NCBI GenBank assembly: GCA_964470915.1
Contig: CAYYEM010000001.1
Coordinates: 62,001 to 126,000, forward strand
DNA: 64,000 nucleotides
Direction: 5' to 3'
DNA from: CAYPXN01 sp964470915
GTDB lineage: Bacteria; UBA10199; JADFYH01
The position numbers were made by a program, and so were the translations under genes. The notes beneath the pieces were generated by a model that saw only the letters and a program-made list of their open reading frames with translations, had not been told where the DNA came from and did not search any database. Position 1 is the first letter of the stretch, and every line of letters begins with the position of its first letter. Shown here piece after piece: positions 1-8,287 of this stretch.

Positions 1-14
1 AAAGTTTTAAAAAA

Positions 15-437
15 TTATTCCAATTCTTTTTTTAATCGTGAATCCAGGGCAAGATTAGCGAGTGCATCCGCTTCTTTATTTTTTTCTCGCCTGACGTGAG
101 CGACTTGAATTTTTGGAAACTTTCTTAAAAGAGATTTTACTTCTTCATAGATTGGAATCAATTCAGGATGTTTCACTCTGTATTCCCCGTGAATTTGCTT
201 CACGACGAGTTCTGAATCTAGAAAAACATCCAGGTGGGTTACTTGATGCTCGAGTGCTTTCTGTAATCCTGCCAGCAGAGCACGATATTCAGCCTGATTA
301 TTAGTAGTTTCACCGAGATATTCGCTGATTTCAGCGACAGTTTCACCTTCGGCATTTTTCAATATACACCCAATAGAAGCTGGACCTGGATTTCCTCGTG
401 CAGCACCATCTGTAAAAAGTTGAAATTTTTTTTCCAT
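15..437 (-). CDS. rnhA: Ribonuclease HI family protein
   Basis: This 140-residue protein is a single RNase H domain, which cleaves the RNA strand of RNA-DNA hybrids such as R-loops and primer remnants in the cytoplasm. The sequence shows the DGAARGNPGP start motif and the expected carboxylates Asp10, Glu50 (in NNQAEY), Asp74 (in LDSE) and Asp124 (in EADALAN), so the two-metal active site looks intact. It lacks an N-terminal hybrid-binding domain and resembles the short RNase HI-like form. Its start codon touches the stop of the 437-718 gene, so it is the last visible gene of a minus-strand unit with that gene and the zinc-ribbon gene at 794-1516. Family assignment is firm; whether it is the cell's main RNase HI is not known. 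Confidence 0.88.
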   Translation of the reverse strand: MEKKFQLFTDGAARGNPGPASIGCILKNAEGETVAEISEYLGETTNNQAEYRALLAGLQKALEHQVTHLDVFLDSELVVKQIHGEYRVKHPELIPIYEEVKSLLRKFPKIQVAHVRREKNKEADALANLALDSRLKKELE

Positions 438-718
438 TAGTTACTGATGCCAAATTGTTTGAAAAGCTTTTTGCATTCGCCAGGGCTCAAATTTGAAAGG
501 AGAGTTTTGACTTTAGCAGAGAGTTCTTCAAAGTTTTGAAAATTTTGAAAACTTTCATCTTGTTCAGCTTTGACTTCTTGATCCAATTTATCTGCCAGAC
601 GTAATAATGCAACTCGCACATCGTTACGACTGATGCTTTCAAGTGAATCTACCGATTTAAATTCTTCATGGTCGACTAAATATCTCAAAACTTCACTGAG
701 AGTATCATTTGGAATCAT
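437..718 (-). CDS. Small conserved-looking hypothetical protein (93 aa)
   Basis: I do not recognise this protein. It is acidic, predicted mostly helical, with no signal peptide, membrane segment or cysteine pair beyond a single Cys near the C-terminus. It lies between the zinc-ribbon protein gene (794-1516) and the RNase HI gene, sharing one base with the latter, which argues that it is a real translated gene in that operon. A purine-rich stretch (AGGGAGGG) just upstream of the ATG is a good ribosome-binding site. A function cannot be given. Confidence 0.72.
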   Translation of the reverse strand: MIPNDTLSEVLRYLVDHEEFKSVDSLESISRNDVRVALLRLADKLDQEVKAEQDESFQNFQNFEELSAKVKTLLSNLSPGECKKLFKQFGISN

Positions 719-793
719 AATATTTCCCTCCCTAATCTTAAAAAGGTAAAACCACCTTTTTGCTTGGAAGAATTTTACCGAGTATTTGAAGAT

Positions 794-1516
794 TTATTCA
801 ATAGGAATATAGAGAATTCTAAAACAAGAAGGGCAATTAATCACTTGGGTATATTTTTGAATTTCAATATAGAGCTGGGGGGGTACATTTATATTGCACT
901 CTTGGCATACTCCTACCAGAATGGGAGCCATGGCGGGCTGTTTTCGGGCTAAAACTTTTTCATATTTAGTGACAAGGTTTTTATCTAGATCACCAAAAAT
1001 TTTTTGTTTGTCAGTCAATTTTTCTTCGAGTTGTTGACGAAGTTTTTCTAAGTCGGATCCAATTCTTGATTCTTCTTCTTGAATTTTGCTTTGCAGAGCG
1101 AGAACTTCATTTTCCAGGCTACTGACTTCATTTTTGAGAGATTCTACTTTTTGACGAAGTTCGGGTAATTTTATCTCTTTTTCGATGTTGTTTTTCTTGG
1201 CACTTGCAATTTCTTTTTGGGCTGCTTGGTATTCTTTGGTTGTTTTAATCTCGTAAAGTTTAGTTTCACGGTTTTTTAAAAGCTCTTTGGATTCAGCAAG
1301 GTCTTTATCAATTTGTTGTGCTTCTGTTTCAGAGAGCTCTAGAATTTTCTTCTTTTCTTCAAAGTCTTTGCTGAGTTGGGCAAGTTTGTTACCCATTTCT
1401 TTAAGGTTTAAAGGGATTTCATCCAAGGATGTTTTAATTTTTTGGATTTCCTGTTCAATGTTTGCCAAATTTGCAAGTTTTTGAAGACCTTCTTTAAGAG
1501 AGAGAGGAGTAGTCAT
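794..1516 (-). CDS. C4-type zinc-ribbon coiled-coil protein (CT398-like family)
   Basis: The 240-residue protein has a long coiled-coil (about residues 10-190, heptads rich in Glu, Lys and Leu) followed by a C-terminal zinc ribbon with Cys pairs CQEC and CPSC about 20 residues apart and an RILY ending. This architecture matches the C4-type zinc-ribbon family once called DUF164, found across bacteria and often encoded beside RNase HI genes, as here. The biochemical role of the family is poorly defined; nucleic-acid or protein scaffolding is a guess. The family match rests on the Cys pairs, the PAMAP...GVC approach to the ribbon, and the neighbour. Confidence 0.85.
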   Translation of the reverse strand: MTTPLSLKEGLQKLANLANIEQEIQKIKTSLDEIPLNLKEMGNKLAQLSKDFEEKKKILELSETEAQQIDKDLAESKELLKNRETKLYEIKTTKEYQAAQKEIASAKKNNIEKEIKLPELRQKVESLKNEVSSLENEVLALQSKIQEEESRIGSDLEKLRQQLEEKLTDKQKIFGDLDKNLVTKYEKVLARKQPAMAPILVGVCQECNINVPPQLYIEIQKYTQVINCPSCFRILYIPIE

Positions 1517-1620
1517 GGTAAGCTTTAGTATCTGATATACTCTTTTTCATCAATCAGATTTTTGGAATCAGAAAATCTCCCATGATTCTTATTTTCTTTA
1601 TGCGAAAGCCAATTGAATAA

Positions 1621-1657
1621 AAAAAACCGTCCCTCTTTTAAAAAGGAGGACGGTTTT
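1621..1657 (-). terminator. Rho-independent terminator after tRNA(CAT)
   Basis: A 10-bp stem (AAAACCGTCC pairing with GGACGGTTTT) encloses an A/T-rich loop and ends in Us on the minus strand, 2 nt beyond the 3' end of the tRNA. It would end transcripts of the tRNA and of any rpoD read-through. Confidence 0.78.
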
Positions 1658-1658
1658 G

Positions 1659-1732
1659 TGGGCCCACTAGGACTTGAACCTAGGACTGCCCGGTTATGAG
1701 CCGGGAGCTCTAACCAACTGAGCTATAGGCCC
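1659..1732 (-). tRNA. tRNA with CAT anticodon (Met or lysidine-type Ile2)
   Basis: Read on the minus strand, the cloverleaf begins GGGCCTATAGCTCAG. It has a 7-bp acceptor stem closing with TGGGCCC, an anticodon stem CCCGG/CCGGG around loop CTCATAA (anticodon CAT), a variable loop, and the T-arm GGTTCAAGTCC. The discriminator is A and CCA is not encoded. The T-arm lacks initiator-specific features, so it is elongator Met or Ile2; sequence alone does not separate them safely. It lies just downstream of rpoD, an arrangement also seen in other proteobacteria. Confidence 0.93.
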
Positions 1733-1744
1733 GTTTGTTTTAAA

Positions 1745-1862
1745 TAAAAAGTCATTTGCTGCGTTGCTCCTCATTCGCGATGGTCACATACCATTATGGT
1801 GTGCTCCGCTCACTCATTTCAAAACTGCCTTGCATCTGAGCTTTTTCTTAAAGCCCTACAAA
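1745..1862. repeat. Structured intergenic element between rpoD and tRNA(CAT)
   Basis: This gene-free stretch holds a dyad centred near 1795 (CACATACCATTATGGTGTG), flanked by related half-sites (on the minus strand GAGTGAGCGGAGCA and GAATGAGGAGCA). It resembles palindromic intergenic elements I associate with proteobacterial genomes, but I cannot confirm the family. On the minus strand it would lie in the rpoD 3' UTR. No gene is visible here. Confidence 0.5.
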
Positions 1863-1922
1863 AATCGAAGATAACCAAGTTTGCAAATTTTTGGGAAGCA
1901 GAAAATGAAAAAGACGATCGTT

Positions 1923-3791
1923 CTACCAATCCACAAAAGTTTTAAGTTGTTTTGCCCGTGAAGGATGGCGAAGTTTGCGTAGAGCTTTCGCTTCAATTTG
2001 TCGAATACGTTCACGGGTTACTTGAAAATCTCGACCTACTTCTTCAAGAGTATGATCTGATTTTTCACCAATGCCAAAGCGCATGCGCAATACTTTTTCT
2101 TCACGCGGTGTTAAAGTAGAAAGCACTTTTTTGGTTGAATCAGATAAGCCCATATTTACGACAGCTTCTGAAGGGGTCATGATTGACTTGTCTTCGATAA
2201 AATCGCCGAGGTGTGAATCTTCTTCTTCACCAATCGGAGTTTCTAAAGAAATGGGTTCTTTAGCGATTTTAAGAACCTTGCGAACTTTTTCCAAAGGCAT
2301 TTCCATTTTTTCAGCGATTTCTTCTGGATTAGGTTCTCGACCTAACTCCTGGACAAGATAGCGTGAGGTGCGAATCAGTTTGTTAATGGTTTCAATCATG
2401 TGAACTGGAATACGAATGGTACGTGCTTGATCAGCGATGGCTCGAGTAATTGCCTGACGAATCCACCATGTGGCATAAGTTGAAAACTTATAACCTCGTT
2501 TATATTCGAATTTATCGACCGCTTTCATAAGGCCGATATTGCCTTCTTGAATTAAGTCAAGAAATTGTAAGCCACGATTTGTATATTTTTTAGCAATACT
2601 GACGACAAGTCGTAGGTTAGCTTGTACAAGCTCGGATTTTGCATTATCAGCAAAATATTGTTCACGGTTAATTTGATTATAGATTTTACGCAATCCTTCG
2701 TTGGAGTGCCCATACTCAATTTCAAAAGAGCGAATTTTCTTTTCACTTCCTTGAATGTTCTTCAGGATTTCATTGACGCTATCCTTGGGCATTTTTGTGT
2801 CTTTTACCAATTTGCGGAGTGCGTAATCACTACGTTTAATAGTTTTTAATCTTTCACGCAATTCATCGAAGGGAATTTTGAGTTTATAGGCTTGATCTTT
2901 CATCAAACGTTCTTCTGCGTCGATGAGATCAACTACTTCCTTGAATTTATAAGTGATTGAGTTGATGGTTTTTCGGTTGAAACGCAGTTCTTTAATGCAT
3001 TGAACCATTTTTTCTTGCGAGTCTTGTAAAACCAGTTTTTGCTTTTCAAGTGCTTTGCCTTCTTTGAGAGTAGAAACTTTGCGAGCAATTTTAGCATGAT
3101 GAGCAGAGAGTTGTTTGAACTTAAGGAGTTGTTTCATGATGCGTGCGCGATGTTCAGTCTCGTCAAACTCTTCTTCTTGAGCCATTTCTTCAAGGTCTTT
3201 CACGATATCAGTGACTCTCATTTTACTTTTCTTAAGCGATTCGCCCAAGTTTAATACTTCCTTGATTCCAATGGGTGAGGTGAGCAGCATATGCAATACG
3301 GCGTCTTCATGTTGCTCGATTCTTTTAGCAATCTCCACTTCGCCTTCGCGGGTTAAAAGCGCGACACTACCCATTTTGCGCAGATACATGCGAACAGGGT
3401 CGGTAGATTTCGAAAAAGTTTCTTCAGCTTCGACAGTTTCAACTTCTTCTGCAGCTTCCTCTTCTTCTGCAGCATCTTCTTCATCTTCTAAATCAGGAAG
3501 CTCAGGAGAAGCATCATCTTGAGAAGCATTTTTAGCTAAGTTTGCACTTCCACCTTTTGAAGGAGTGGAAGCTTTTTGAGGTTTTTTCTTTTGGCCTGCG
3601 AGCTTGGCAGCATCTTCATTATCTACAATGCTAATATCGAGTTCATCGAACATGGAAAGAATATTATCTAACTGATTCGCAGAAGTGAGTTCTTCAGGTA
3701 ACGCTTCATTTAGTTCTTCGTAAGTGAGATAACCTTTTTCTTTTCCTGCATCGATGAGTTGTTGAATCTCTTTGCTTTTTTCATTTTTCAT
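1923..3791 (-). CDS. rpoD: Primary sigma factor RpoD (sigma70)
   Basis: This is the housekeeping sigma subunit that directs RNA polymerase to most promoters. From the N-terminus it shows region 1.1 (QQLIDAGKEKGYLTYEELN), an acidic spacer (about 90-135), region 1.2 (DPVRMYLRKMG), a non-conserved helical insert, region 2 (LDLIQEGNIGLMKAV and YKFSTYATWWIRQAI), region 3, and region 4.2 (TLEEVGRDFQVTRERIRQIE). I chose the ATG at 3791, preceded by TAGGAA; an in-frame ATG at 3824 would overlap dnaG and has no Shine-Dalgarno. It is the last protein gene of rpsU-dnaG-rpoD, the macromolecular synthesis operon. Confidence 0.97.
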   Translation of the reverse strand: MKNEKSKEIQQLIDAGKEKGYLTYEELNEALPEELTSANQLDNILSMFDELDISIVDNEDAAKLAGQKKKPQKASTPSKGGSANLAKNASQDDASPELPDLEDEEDAAEEEEAAEEVETVEAEETFSKSTDPVRMYLRKMGSVALLTREGEVEIAKRIEQHEDAVLHMLLTSPIGIKEVLNLGESLKKSKMRVTDIVKDLEEMAQEEEFDETEHRARIMKQLLKFKQLSAHHAKIARKVSTLKEGKALEKQKLVLQDSQEKMVQCIKELRFNRKTINSITYKFKEVVDLIDAEERLMKDQAYKLKIPFDELRERLKTIKRSDYALRKLVKDTKMPKDSVNEILKNIQGSEKKIRSFEIEYGHSNEGLRKIYNQINREQYFADNAKSELVQANLRLVVSIAKKYTNRGLQFLDLIQEGNIGLMKAVDKFEYKRGYKFSTYATWWIRQAITRAIADQARTIRIPVHMIETINKLIRTSRYLVQELGREPNPEEIAEKMEMPLEKVRKVLKIAKEPISLETPIGEEEDSHLGDFIEDKSIMTPSEAVVNMGLSDSTKKVLSTLTPREEKVLRMRFGIGEKSDHTLEEVGRDFQVTRERIRQIEAKALRKLRHPSRAKQLKTFVDW

Positions 3792-3801
3792 ATTTTTTTT
3801 C

Positions 3802-5568
3802 CTAACCCAATTTGCCGTTTTCAATAGAAGAAAGGATATTTTGCTTTTCCTTTAAAAGTGTCAACACTTTATCGGTTTGTTGAAAACTTTCTGCTTCTTT
3901 TATTTGTGCTGATAAAATTCCCAATCTTGATTTTAAGCTTTCTTTCCTGATTTTTTGGATACAATCCATGCCCACTCTTTCGGCTGTAAGAACATCCAAA
4001 GGATTTTCTCGAAGCGAAAACTGTGTGATCAAGCTTTTATGTTTGGGGTCTTCTGTTTTTTCTATCAACTGGTTGAGGTTCAAATTGTTGATTTGTTCCA
4101 TTCCCCACAAAAAACTCGCAAAAAACTGATATTCAGTGTTTATAAATTCATCTGGCTGAATATTTGCTATCACTTTGCTCCTGATGACATCAAATTTTAA
4201 AAACAATTCTAATAATATTTCTTCAGCGCCTAGTTTTTCCTGTTTTTGAGCTTTTGTAACAGTTTTTTGTATTTCAGAATGGCCCATTTTAATGCCCAAT
4301 TCTTCAAATACCCAACTTTCAGGAACCTCTAATGCTTCGGATAGTTTTCGGATATATAAATTTCTTTCCAACGACGAAGAAAGTTTTAAGAGATAAGGCT
4401 TTAATTCTTCTAGTGCCGCGGCTCTGCCATTAATATCCTTCGCGTTTTTAAGCAAAGACTTATCGATAATCACTGCCAAAAGGTTTCTTGTTTCTTTTAG
4501 TTTTTCTTGGAAGGCTTTAGTTCCAAATTTTCTTAAGAAAGTATCTGGGTCTTCTCCTGCTGGAAGCAAGAGCAGTTTGGGAGAAATTTCTTGTTCCAAA
4601 AACAGGTCAAGTGAGCGCTCAGCCGCCTTCCAGCCGGCTTCATCCGCATCAAATAATACAATAATTTCATCAGCATAACGTTTTAAAATAGAAATCTGAC
4701 GAGGAGTGAGGGCTGTGCCCAAAGGCGCGACGCTTTCTGAAAAGCCAAATTGATGGAGGGTGATGGCATCTAAATAGCCTTCTACTAGAAAAATCCTATT
4801 TTTTTTGCGGATACTCTCTAAAGCCTGTGGCAGGGCAAATAAGTTCGCGCTTTTATCGTAGATAGGCGAGTCAGGGCTATTGATATATTTTGCGACATTT
4901 TCCTGTTTTTCCAGGATTCTTCCTCCTAAGCCCACTACCTTGCTTTCTCGATTGAAGATGGGAAAGATGATTCTTCCTTGATAAGCCTCAAAATATCCTC
5001 GATCACCTGATCTTAAAACTCCTGTTTTGAGTGCGGCTTCGAGGGGGACTTTTCTGGATTGATAAACTTTTTCTAACTCATGTGAATAGGGTAGGGCATA
5101 GCCTAGTCTAAATTTTTCAATTTCCTTTTCAGTGATGCCTCTTTGTTGGAGGTATTGACGAGCTATTTCTGCTTCGGGAGAGCTTTTTAAAGTTTCATGA
5201 TAATGCCAGGCCGCCACTCGATTAGCTTGATAGAGATTTTCTTTTTCTTCTTTTGAAATCCGAGGGCCTGATTGAGGTTTTACTTCTACGCCTACTTTTT
5301 CAGCTAAACTTTCAAGCGCTTCAGGAAAAGTAAGACCTTCCATTTTCATAAGGAAAGTGAAGATGTCTCCACCTTCATGACAACCAAAACAATGAAAGAT
5401 TTGTTTATCTGCACTTACCATGAAGGAGGGAGAGTTCTCGGAATGAAAAGGGCATAGTCCTTTAAAGTTCCGCCCTGATTTTTTTAAAGGGATGAATTCT
5501 GAAATAAGATCGACAATATCAAGTCGGTTTCTGATTTCACTGACAATGGAATCCGAAAACACGGACAC
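3802..5568 (-). CDS. dnaG: DNA primase
   Basis: This 588-residue DnaG makes RNA primers at the replication fork. An N-terminal CHC2 zinc finger (CPFHSENSPSF then FHCFGCHEGGD, about 40-67) is followed by the catalytic core with the TOPRIM motif (FLVEGYLDA and LFDADEAGWKA) and a C-terminal helicase-binding region. The start is GTG at 5568. A second GTG two codons later (5562) has better spacing to the AGGGAG upstream and may be the true start. It sits between rpsU and rpoD, 10 nt from rpoD, so it is co-transcribed. Confidence 0.96.
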   Translation of the reverse strand: MSVFSDSIVSEIRNRLDIVDLISEFIPLKKSGRNFKGLCPFHSENSPSFMVSADKQIFHCFGCHEGGDIFTFLMKMEGLTFPEALESLAEKVGVEVKPQSGPRISKEEKENLYQANRVAAWHYHETLKSSPEAEIARQYLQQRGITEKEIEKFRLGYALPYSHELEKVYQSRKVPLEAALKTGVLRSGDRGYFEAYQGRIIFPIFNRESKVVGLGGRILEKQENVAKYINSPDSPIYDKSANLFALPQALESIRKKNRIFLVEGYLDAITLHQFGFSESVAPLGTALTPRQISILKRYADEIIVLFDADEAGWKAAERSLDLFLEQEISPKLLLLPAGEDPDTFLRKFGTKAFQEKLKETRNLLAVIIDKSLLKNAKDINGRAAALEELKPYLLKLSSSLERNLYIRKLSEALEVPESWVFEELGIKMGHSEIQKTVTKAQKQEKLGAEEILLELFLKFDVIRSKVIANIQPDEFINTEYQFFASFLWGMEQINNLNLNQLIEKTEDPKHKSLITQFSLRENPLDVLTAERVGMDCIQKIRKESLKSRLGILSAQIKEAESFQQTDKVLTLLKEKQNILSSIENGKLG

Positions 5569-5681
5569 TCCCTAAAAAACGAAAATGATTGATTTAAAAA
5601 CCCCTACTTTAAGAGAAGAAACTAGAGAAAAGATATTGTGAAGCTTTAGCAAAAATCAATGTTTAAAAACACAAAATGAAA

Positions 5682-5876
5682 CTAATAATCTCGACGAGTT
5701 TTCTTAACGGCTCTTTTTCTGGCTGAGCTGGACTTTTTCTTTTTGCGAATGCTGGGTTTTTCGTAAGCCTCGCGCTTTCGGAGTTCAGACAAAATGCCTG
5801 CTTTTTCACATTGCTTTTTGAAACGTCTCATGGCGCCTTCAAAAGATTCGCCTTCTTTTATTCTGATACCTGGCAT
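5682..5876 (-). CDS. rpsU: 30S ribosomal protein S21
   Basis: A 64-residue, very basic protein of usual S21 length, beginning PGIRIKEGESFEGAMRRFK and ending in a Lys/Arg-rich tail (KKKKSSSARKRAVKKTRR). S21 joins the small subunit near the mRNA exit and helps translation initiation. A GGAGG lies upstream of the ATG. It heads rpsU-dnaG-rpoD; about 110 nt of gene-free DNA separate it from dnaG, which in other bacteria holds processing or attenuation sites, though I see no clear terminator there. Confidence 0.96.
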   Translation of the reverse strand: MPGIRIKEGESFEGAMRRFKKQCEKAGILSELRKREAYEKPSIRKKKKSSSARKRAVKKTRRDY

Positions 5877-5959
5877 GTCTTAAAAAACCTCCGAAAATGG
5901 TTATCCCTGTCGATGAGGGTTGTCAGGGGGAGAGATCGAATTCTTCCCATGACTTTAGC

Positions 5960-5979
5960 AAAATCCGGCTTTGCCGGAT
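5960..5979 (-). terminator. Hairpin, probable terminator of the his/HIT unit
   Basis: Perfect 7-bp stem ATCCGGC / GCCGGAT with a 3-nt loop, followed on the minus strand by a short U run. It lies between the HIT gene and rpsU and would separate the his operon from the macromolecular synthesis operon. Confidence 0.55.
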
Positions 5980-5989
5980 GAGCGGACGT

Positions 5990-6017
5990 TTATTATGTAT
6001 ATCTTAGGTGAAGTCAA
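5990..6017 (-). promoter_or_regulatory. Possible sigma70 promoter for rpsU-dnaG-rpoD
   Basis: On the minus strand TTGACT (6017-6012) is followed after 16 nt by TAATAA (5995-5990). The -35 is good and the -10 mediocre. The hairpin at 5963-5979 would then lie right after the start site, which weakens the call. Confidence 0.3.
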
Positions 6018-6036
6018 GCTTAAGTTCTGTTAAAGC

Positions 6037-6384
6037 TTAGCCTACCATCGAAGGGCCCATTTGCTGACCCCCCAAGAGGTGGAGATGGAGGTGGTAAACA
6101 CTTTGTCCCCCTTCAGGGTTAGTATTCATGACGCAGCGATAACCTTTTTGAGCAACACCAAACTTTTCAGCCAAGGATTTAGCAGTATTCAAGAGCTTGG
6201 AAAAAATCTCTGAAGATTCTGGGTTTACGTCATTGATGTTGATGAAATGCTTTTTGGGGATAATGAGAAAATGTATCGGAGCTTGTGGGCTGATATCTTT
6301 AAAAGCCAGCACGTCGTTATCTTCGAATACCATTTGGCTGGGGATTTCCTTTTTTACAATTTTACAAAAGAGACAATCATTCAT
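6037..6384 (-). CDS. Histidine-triad (HIT) nucleotide-binding protein, HinT-like
   Basis: This 115-residue protein has the CLFCKIVKKEIPS start and the C-terminal histidine triad HLHLHLLGG typical of HinT-type purine nucleoside phosphoramidases, which hydrolyse AMP linked to amines. Length and both motifs match the family. It lies downstream of hisI, separated by a palindromic repeat (6399-6467) that nearly fills the intergenic space. The ribosome-binding site is weak (AAGAGA, 8 nt). Cellular substrates are unknown for most bacterial members. Confidence 0.93.
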   Translation of the reverse strand: MNDCLFCKIVKKEIPSQMVFEDNDVLAFKDISPQAPIHFLIIPKKHFININDVNPESSEIFSKLLNTAKSLAEKFGVAQKGYRCVMNTNPEGGQSVYHLHLHLLGGQQMGPSMVG

Positions 6385-6398
6385 AAAAAATTCTCTTA

Positions 6399-6467
6399 CC
6401 CTTCGAGATCCTCAGGGCGAACGGTTTTAAAAAAGTTTAATGGGTTCGTGCCGAGCTTGTTGAAGCA
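6399..6467. repeat. Family A palindromic repeat, copy 1 (hisI-HIT junction)
   Basis: Diverged copy of the element whose arms read CCTTCGACAGGCTCAGGACG and a near-complement ending GAGCTTGTCGAA. Here the arms are CCCTTCGAGATCCTCAGG and GAGCTTGTTGAAG. It ends one base before the hisI stop codon. Confidence 0.7.
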
Positions 6468-6866
6468 TTACTTTTTATAAACCTCATTCTCCTCAAATAC
6501 TTTTGTACCTACTTCATGAGAAGTACCTGTAGCGATATCTACTTTGTTAAAAAAACAACCCCGATAGCCCGTATGGCAAGCTGCAACATTTTGTTTAATT
6601 TTAATGAGTAAGCAATCGGCATCGCAGTCAAAATAAACTTCTTTTACTTCTTGAGTGTGACCGGAAGTTTCTCCTTTGATCCACATTTTATTTCGAGATC
6701 GAGAATAGAAAGTAGCGAGACCTGATTCTAAAGTTTTTTCGACTGCATCTTTATTCATGTAGGCACACATGAGAATTTCACCATTTTGATAATCTTGTAA
6801 AATGGCTGGGATGAGGCCTTTGTCATCGTATTTCAGTTTTGCAGCGAGTTCGCTATATTTGCTCAT
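6468..6866 (-). CDS. hisI: Phosphoribosyl-AMP cyclohydrolase
   Basis: HisI opens the purine ring of phosphoribosyl-AMP, the third step of histidine synthesis. The 132-residue protein is the monofunctional form with no HisE domain. It shows the metal and zinc ligands of the family in YFDCDADCLLIKIKQ and the downstream CHTGYRGCFF motif, with MCAYMNKDA near the N-terminus. Its start overlaps the hisF stop by 4 nt (ATGA), implying translational coupling. HisE must be encoded elsewhere. Confidence 0.96.
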   Translation of the reverse strand: MSKYSELAAKLKYDDKGLIPAILQDYQNGEILMCAYMNKDAVEKTLESGLATFYSRSRNKMWIKGETSGHTQEVKEVYFDCDADCLLIKIKQNVAACHTGYRGCFFNKVDIATGTSHEVGTKVFEENEVYKK

Positions 6867-7633
6867 TTTATTTCCTTTGTTTTTCGAATGGCTACGCCAT
6901 GTTTTGCCAAATAATCTTTTACTTCTGCAATGCTAAATTCTTTGTAATGAAAAATCGAGGCAGCCAAGGCGGCTTGAGCACCACCTTTAGTAAGTCCATC
7001 GTAAATATGTTCTAAAGTTCCAACCCCTCCGGAAGCAATGACCGGAATTTCCACTTCATCTGAGATTTTTCGAGTCAGTTCGATGTCGTAACCTTCCTTG
7101 GTGCCATCTCGGTCCATGCTCGTGAGCAAGATTTCTCCGGCGCCATATTTTTCCATCTTGTGAGCCCACATAATGGCATCGAGTCCTGTGGGAGTACGAC
7201 CCCCGTGGATGAATACTTCCCAACTATCCAGTGAACGTTTGGCGTCGATTGCAACGACAATGCATTGTGAGCCAAATCTTTCAGCAGCTTTTTTGATAAA
7301 TTCAGGATCTTTTACGGCTGCCGTATTCATTGAAACTTTATCTGCTCCAGCATTGAGAAGATTACGAATATCATTTAAATTACGTACACCTCCACCGACG
7401 GTCACCGGCATAAACACATTGGCGGCAGTTTTTTCCACGACATCTAAAATAATATTTCGATCTTCATGGGAAGCGGTGATATCGAGAAAACAAAGTTCAT
7501 CAGCCCCTTGGCGATCATATTCTATGGCCACTTCTACGGGGTCGCCCGCATCTTTTAAGTTTAAAAATTTTGTTCCCTTGACCACTCGGCCTGCTTTGAC
7601 GTCGAGGCAAGGAATAATTCTTTTTGCTAACAT
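6863..7633 (-). CDS. hisF: Imidazole glycerol phosphate synthase, cyclase subunit
   Basis: HisF is the TIM-barrel cyclase that, with the glutaminase HisH, forms IGP and AICAR. The 256-residue protein starts MLAKRIIPCLDVKAGRVVKG, carrying the catalytic Asp of the first strand, and has the second catalytic Asp in LTSMDRDGTKEGYD, plus phosphate-binding VGGGVR and ASGGVG loops. An in-frame upstream ATG at 7699 would add sequence encoded by a heptad repeat and is rejected. No Shine-Dalgarno precedes 7633, where a palindromic repeat now sits. hisH is not in the window. Confidence 0.97.
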   Translation of the reverse strand: MLAKRIIPCLDVKAGRVVKGTKFLNLKDAGDPVEVAIEYDRQGADELCFLDITASHEDRNIILDVVEKTAANVFMPVTVGGGVRNLNDIRNLLNAGADKVSMNTAAVKDPEFIKKAAERFGSQCIVVAIDAKRSLDSWEVFIHGGRTPTGLDAIMWAHKMEKYGAGEILLTSMDRDGTKEGYDIELTRKISDEVEIPVIASGGVGTLEHIYDGLTKGGAQAALAASIFHYKEFSIAEVKDYLAKHGVAIRKTKEIK

Positions 7634-7642
7634 CAGTAAAGT

Positions 7643-7707
7643 TAGGGGTGAGGGGTTAGGGGTGAGGAGTAAAAAAACTCCTATCACCTCACGCCTCACA
7701 CCTCACC
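7643..7707. repeat. Heptad-based inverted repeat between hisA and hisF
   Basis: The left arm (7643-7670) and right arm (7677-7707) are degenerate 7-bp repeats around GGTGAGG, in opposite orientation, separated by a short A run. The right arm forms the last four codons and stop of hisA, and the left arm lies just upstream of the hisF start. Confidence 0.75.
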
Positions 7708-8285
7708 AAATCAAGTGCTTCCTTTAAGTCTAAGGTACCTTCATAAATTGACTTTCCGGCGATGGCTCCCACAATTTGAGGAGATTTTAAAGCGAGAAGT
7801 TTTTGAAGGTCTTTCAAGTCTTTTAAGCCCCCTGCGACAATCACAGGCAATTGAGTGTTGCTAATCAATTGTGACACGCCTTCAATATTATAGCCTGAGA
7901 GCATTCCATCTCTTGAAATATCGGTATAAACTACTGCGCTCACCCCTACATCTTCAAAACGTTGGGCTAGTTCTGCCGCTGAAAAATTTTGCACTTCAGT
8001 CCATCCATGAGTGGCAACTTTGTTATCTTTTACATCGATTCCCACTGCGATTTTTCCAGGATATCGTTTGCAAGCTTCTTCAACAAATTTTGGGTTCTGA
8101 TAGGCGACCGTTCCTAAAATGACACGACTGGCCTGAGCTTTTTCNNNNNNNNNNNNNNNNNNNNNNNNNNNNNNNNNNNNNNNNNNNNNNNNNNNNNNNN
8201 NNNNNNNNNNNNNNNNNNNNNNNNNNNNNNNNNNNNNNNNNNNNACTTTTTGATCTTTTAAATCAATGGCGGGTAAAAGTTCCAT
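7689..8285 (-). CDS. hisA: HisA isomerase, interrupted by an assembly gap
   Basis: HisA isomerises ProFAR to PRFAR in histidine synthesis. The N-terminus (MELLPAIDLKDQ, with the catalytic Asp) and the C-terminal half (SRVILGTVAYQNP, then YTDISRDGMLSGYN with the second catalytic Asp, then VAGGL) are present. The segment between is replaced by 100 Ns. Compared with the usual length of about 240 residues, roughly 75 residues (about 225 nt) are missing, so the N count is a placeholder. The C-terminal RCEA and stop come from a heptad repeat element. It is 2 nt from the cupin gene, so probably co-transcribed. Confidence 0.93.
   Translation of the reverse strand: MELLPAIDLKDQKXXXXXXXXXXXXXXXXXXXXXXXXXXXXXXXXXXEKAQASRVILGTVAYQNPKFVEEACKRYPGKIAVGIDVKDNKVATHGWTEVQNFSAAELAQRFEDVGVSAVVYTDISRDGMLSGYNIEGVSQLISNTQLPVIVAGGLKDLKDLQKLLALKSPQIVGAIAGKSIYEGTLDLKEALDLVRCEA
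8145..8244. other. Assembly gap (100 N) inside hisA
   Basis: The flanks do not overlap, and about 75 residues of HisA are missing, so the true gap is probably nearer 225 bp. Confidence 0.95.
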
Positions 8286-8287
8286 GC

